From NCBI RefSeq assembly GCF_008297975.1, contig NZ_VLNY01000026.1:1-42290 (forward strand): a stretch of DNA of 42,290 bases, read 5' to 3'. The DNA comes from Antrihabitans cavernicola (GTDB lineage Bacteria; Actinomycetota; Actinomycetes; Mycobacteriales; Mycobacteriaceae). The notes under the pieces were generated by a model. It did no database searches. It was not told the origin of the DNA and saw nothing but the letters and a program-made list of their open reading frames with translations. The position numbers and the translations under genes are program-made. Shown one piece after another: positions 39,537 to 42,290 of the stretch (position 1 is the first letter of the stretch; each line of letters starts with the position of its first letter).

Positions 39537-40144
39537 CGGATCGGTTTCCCGGCTTCGACGTCCTTGCACAGTCCGGCCGGTGGGATCCGGTCACGGCAGG
39601 CGTGGTGCTCGCCCGAACCGCGAAAGCGCCCGACATCCGCTTCTTCACCCCGTCAGAGGAGGCCATCGCCACCGCTCTGGTAGACCAGCTCCTCGGTCAG
39701 CAGGACAGGCCGCTGGTTCCGGTCGCGCCACAGATCGATGCCCGGCTGGCCGAGACACAAACCGACGGTTGGCATTACGACGACATGCCGGCCGACGCGC
39801 AGGCCTGGCGCGACACCCTCGCCGACCTCGACGCAGACACCACTGCCCGCTTCGGTACGGGCTTCGCCACCTGCTCCCCCGCCCTGCAGGCCGAGATCCT
39901 CCAAGCCGTCCAAGACCTCGGCAGTAACGACTGGCGCGGGCGATCGGCGGCCCACGCATGGAGCCTGTGGACGCGCTACGCGTGCACAGCGTTCTACTCG
40001 CATCCGTTGGCGTGGAACGAGATCGGATTCGCAGGTCCGGCCTACCCACGCGGCTACAAAAATCTCGGAGTCGACAGCCTCGAACGCCACGAAGTCCGCG
40101 ACCGACTCCCCACCGCCGACCCGATTCGACGGAGCCAGCGATGA
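39533..40144 (+). CDS. Gluconate 2-dehydrogenase subunit 3-like protein
   Basis: A 203-residue protein of the gluconate 2-dehydrogenase subunit 3 family: RFFTPSEEAIATALVDQLLG, DDMPADAQAWRDTLADLDAD, FYSHPLAWNEIGFAGPAYPR with the family's Y/H-rich motif. In proteobacteria this subunit is exported by a Tat signal and assists the FAD subunit. No signal is visible here, so the complex is probably cytoplasmic. It starts with GTG overlapping the preceding stop and ends in ATGA with the GMC oxidoreductase, as expected for partners. Confidence 0.85.
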   Translation: MTDRFPGFDVLAQSGRWDPVTAGVVLARTAKAPDIRFFTPSEEAIATALVDQLLGQQDRPLVPVAPQIDARLAETQTDGWHYDDMPADAQAWRDTLADLDADTTARFGTGFATCSPALQAEILQAVQDLGSNDWRGRSAAHAWSLWTRYACTAFYSHPLAWNEIGFAGPAYPRGYKNLGVDSLERHEVRDRLPTADPIRRSQR

Positions 40145-41775
40145 CCGACGTCCGCAGGCGCAACGAATCTGCCTGGCTGCTACCCAACGACGGCACCCGC
40201 ACCAATCACCAGCTGCGCCAAGACATGCGGCGATTCTGCGACGACGACGAAGTCGACATGGTGATCGTCGGTTGCGGGGCGGGCGGTTCCACCATGCTGC
40301 AGCGCCTGGCCCGCGCCGGATGGAACGTGGTGGCGCTCGATGCTGGTCCGTTTTGGGATCCGGATGCGGACTGGGTCAGTGACGAGGCCGGCTCGCATCA
40401 GCTGTACTGGACCGATCCTCGTGTGATCGGCGGTGAGAATCCGGTTCCGTTGGGATCCAACAACTCCGGTCGGGGTGTCGGTGGGTCGATGGTGCACTAC
40501 GCGGGTTACACGCCGCGGTTTCATCCGAGCGACTTCGAGACGTACAGCCGTGACGGTGTCGGTGCGGACTGGCCGATCGGTTACGACGACCTGCGTCCGT
40601 ACTACGCCGACATGGAGGGCGAACTGCCGGTTGCCGGCGAGAAGTGGCCTTGGGGTGATCCGCACAGCTATCCGCACCGCCCACACCCGGTGGGAGGAAA
40701 CGGAGAGATATTTCTTCGTGGCGCGCAGCGAATGGGCATCACCGCGAAGGTCGGACCGGTAGCAATTGTGAACGGGCGCTTCGGGAATCGTCCGCACTGC
40801 ATCTATCGCGGATTCTGTCTGCAGGGATGCAAGGTCAACGCCAAGGCGTCCCCGCTGATCACCCACATCCCCGACGCACTCGCTCACGGTGCCGAAGTCC
40901 GCGCGAACGCGATGGTCACCCGCATCGCCATCGATCTGCGAACCGGTGCGGCCACGGGCGTGCATTACGTTGTCGGTGGGGTCGAGCATTTCCAGCGAGC
41001 CCGCGCGGTGGCGATCGCGGGGTATTCGATCGAAACCCCTCGGCTGCTGCTCAATTCGGCGTCCGCGCGTTTCCCCGACGGCCTGTGCAACGATTTCGAC
41101 CAGGTCGGCCGGTACCTGATGGTGCAGGGCGCACCCCAGACGGCGGGCCGCTTCGACGCCGAGGTGCGCATGTACAAGGCGCCGCCGCCGGAGGTCAGTT
41201 CCGAGGAGTTCTACGAAACCGATCCGACAAAACCCTACAAACGTGGGTTCTCCATCCAGACTGTGTCGCCCCTCCCGATCACCTGGGCAGAACATGTTGC
41301 TGCGCAGGGGTACTGGGGTGCGAGGCTGCGGGAGTACATGAGCGACTACGTGCACTGGTCCTGCCTGGGCGCACTGTGCGAATTCTTGCCGCAGCCAGAG
41401 AATCGGGTCACTCTCGCCGAGGAGACCGACCGTCACGGTCTTCCCATCGCACGGTTTTCGTACAGCCAATGCGACAACGACAAAGCGCTGATGGCGGCCG
41501 CGCAAACGGTGATGGAAGATCTCCTACGCGCAGCAGGCGCGGACGAGGTCATCACCATCGACCGCGCGGCCCATCTGGTCGGTGGCGCGCGCATGGCAGC
41601 AGACGAACAGCACGGCGTCGTCGACGCATTTTGTCGTAGCTTCGCCGTCCCCAACCTCTACATCACCGACGGCAGCGTCTTGCCCACTCAAGGCAGCGCC
41701 AACCCGGCCCTGACCATCATGGCCGTCGCCGCCCGCGCCGCCGATCGACTCGTCAACCGAAGGAGCACACCCTGA
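40141..41775 (+). CDS. GMC-family FAD oxidoreductase
   Basis: A 544-residue flavoprotein. The FAD Rossmann motif is at ~40-68 (VIVGCGAGGSTMLQRLARAG). GVGGSMVHYAGYTPRFHPSD and the C-terminal GMC signature (VPNLYITDGSVLPTQGSANP, ALTIMAVAARAADRL) are present, with the catalytic His/Asn region before it. Together with subunit 3 upstream it resembles membrane gluconate/sugar dehydrogenases, but the cytochrome subunit is lacking. It would oxidise a polyol or sugar acid. It is linked to the next gene by TGATG. Confidence 0.9.
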   Translation: MTDVRRRNESAWLLPNDGTRTNHQLRQDMRRFCDDDEVDMVIVGCGAGGSTMLQRLARAGWNVVALDAGPFWDPDADWVSDEAGSHQLYWTDPRVIGGENPVPLGSNNSGRGVGGSMVHYAGYTPRFHPSDFETYSRDGVGADWPIGYDDLRPYYADMEGELPVAGEKWPWGDPHSYPHRPHPVGGNGEIFLRGAQRMGITAKVGPVAIVNGRFGNRPHCIYRGFCLQGCKVNAKASPLITHIPDALAHGAEVRANAMVTRIAIDLRTGAATGVHYVVGGVEHFQRARAVAIAGYSIETPRLLLNSASARFPDGLCNDFDQVGRYLMVQGAPQTAGRFDAEVRMYKAPPPEVSSEEFYETDPTKPYKRGFSIQTVSPLPITWAEHVAAQGYWGARLREYMSDYVHWSCLGALCEFLPQPENRVTLAEETDRHGLPIARFSYSQCDNDKALMAAAQTVMEDLLRAAGADEVITIDRAAHLVGGARMAADEQHGVVDAFCRSFAVPNLYITDGSVLPTQGSANPALTIMAVAARAADRLVNRRSTP

Positions 41776-42290
41776 TGACCAGCACAAAAGTATCCGACTA
41801 CCTGCTGGAGCGATTGCGGGAGTGGGGCGTCGACAACGTGTTCGCCTTTCCCGGCGACGGCATCAACGGCATCCTCGCCGCCTGGGGCCGTGCCGACAAC
41901 GAACCCAAGTTCATCCAGTCGCGGCACGAGGAGATGAGCGCGTTCGAGGCAGTCGGGTACGCCAAGTTCACCGGCCGTCTCGGCGTCTGCATGGCCACCT
42001 CCGGGCCAGGAGCGATCCATCTGCTCAACGGCCTCTACGACGCGAAACTCGATCACGTACCGGTCGTCGCCATCGTCGGACAAACCAACCGCAGCGCCAT
42101 GGGCGGCTCCTATCAACAAGAAGTCGACCTGATGAGCCTCTACAAGGACGTCGCCAGCAACTACCTACAGATGGTGACCGTGCCCGAGCAGCTGCCGAAC
42201 GTGCTCGACCGCGCCATCCGCACCGCACTCGGTCGTCGCGCGCCAACGGCGATCATCATCCCCTCCGATGTACAGGAGCTCGACTACTCC
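41775..42290 (+). CDS. Thiamine-diphosphate enzyme, N-terminal part (cut by window edge)
   Basis: 172 residues of an enzyme of about 590. The Pyr domain is complete to residue ~170: VFAFPGDGINGILAAW, the cofactor-activating Glu in SRHEEMSAFEAVGYAKFTG, and GVCMATSGPGAIHLLNGLYD. The sequence is of the acetolactate synthase/pyruvate oxidase-like type often annotated as thiamine pyrophosphate-requiring protein. The reaction cannot be fixed without the C-terminal domains. It starts at TGATG with the GMC gene, so it is the eighth gene of the operon in view, which continues off the right edge. Confidence 0.9.
   Translation, partial: MTSTKVSDYLLERLREWGVDNVFAFPGDGINGILAAWGRADNEPKFIQSRHEEMSAFEAVGYAKFTGRLGVCMATSGPGAIHLLNGLYDAKLDHVPVVAIVGQTNRSAMGGSYQQEVDLMSLYKDVASNYLQMVTVPEQLPNVLDRAIRTALGRRAPTAIIIPSDVQELDYS

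Noticed and set aside
1-42290. CRISPR arrays, tRNA or rRNA genes, prophage
   Set aside because: No regularly spaced repeats, no cloverleaf-like or rRNA-like stretch and no phage structural gene was noticed by eye. A covariance-model search could still find a small RNA.

Overview
The window looks like a chromosomal segment of a high-GC, mycolic-acid-containing actinobacterium of the Mycobacteriales (a Rhodococcus, Gordonia or Nocardia relative). This is inferred from protein content: a mycolic-acid-type cyclopropane methyltransferase coupled to a fused HadA-HadB dehydratase, two GarA-like FHA proteins, ANTAR regulators, and genes chained by ATGA or TGATG overlaps. No sequence search was possible, so the genus is not asserted.

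Layout. (1) 0.4-6.2 kb holds scattered small genes (membrane protein, DJ-1/PfpI protein, ArsR plus AHSA1 pair) among many broken genes: a truncated haemoglobin, an antibiotic-biosynthesis-type monooxygenase, pieces of an ECF sigma factor, a carboxymuconolactone decarboxylase and a PAS protein. (2) 6.25-8.4 kb (minus) is a signalling module: PAS, unknown 107-aa protein, PAS-ANTAR, FHA. (3) 8.5-16.2 kb (minus) is the centrepiece, a five-gene, start/stop-overlapping operon. It is led by a Pls-type single-module NRPS (adenylation, carrier, membrane helices, three left-handed beta-helix acyltransferase-like domains; the epsilon-poly-lysine synthase architecture). It continues with a BPL_N-type amidotransferase-fold protein, a multi-spanning acyltransferase-like protein, a PAS protein with degenerate GGDEF, and a second, Tat-signal BPL_N protein. 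(4) 17-20.8 kb is wreckage: an unknown zinc-finger/membrane pseudogene, a flavohaemoglobin pseudogene fused tail-to-tail to a broken PIN toxin, and an intact IS481-type element between that toxin and its antitoxin.

(5) 21.4-24.6 kb holds a 31-aa membrane peptide and a DUF4331 cluster. (6) 25-28.5 kb is lipid related: a PSD-fold decarboxylase of the PF12588 type, divergent from a mycolic-acid-type methyltransferase coupled to a HadAB fusion. (7) 28.5-30.4 kb is degraded. (8) 30.7-34.5 kb carries an SRPBCC protein, an SQR-like flavoprotein and a second, partly decayed copy of the signalling module (107-aa paralogue, ANTAR remnant, FHA). (9) 34.2-42.3 kb has a MarR regulator with three matching palindromes, and a tightly packed operon: GH15 glucoamylase/trehalase-like enzyme, SDR, small membrane protein, lipoprotein, four-helix membrane protein, gluconate-2-dehydrogenase-subunit-3-like protein, GMC oxidoreductase, and a TPP enzyme cut by the window edge.

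The operon organisation suggests that the Pls operon makes or modifies an amino-acid polymer or amino-acid-capped envelope component. The neighbouring PAS/ANTAR/FHA module could be its sensory arm. The GH15-to-TPP operon looks like a glucan or sugar-acid oxidation pathway possibly controlled by the MarR protein. These functional links are inferences from gene order.
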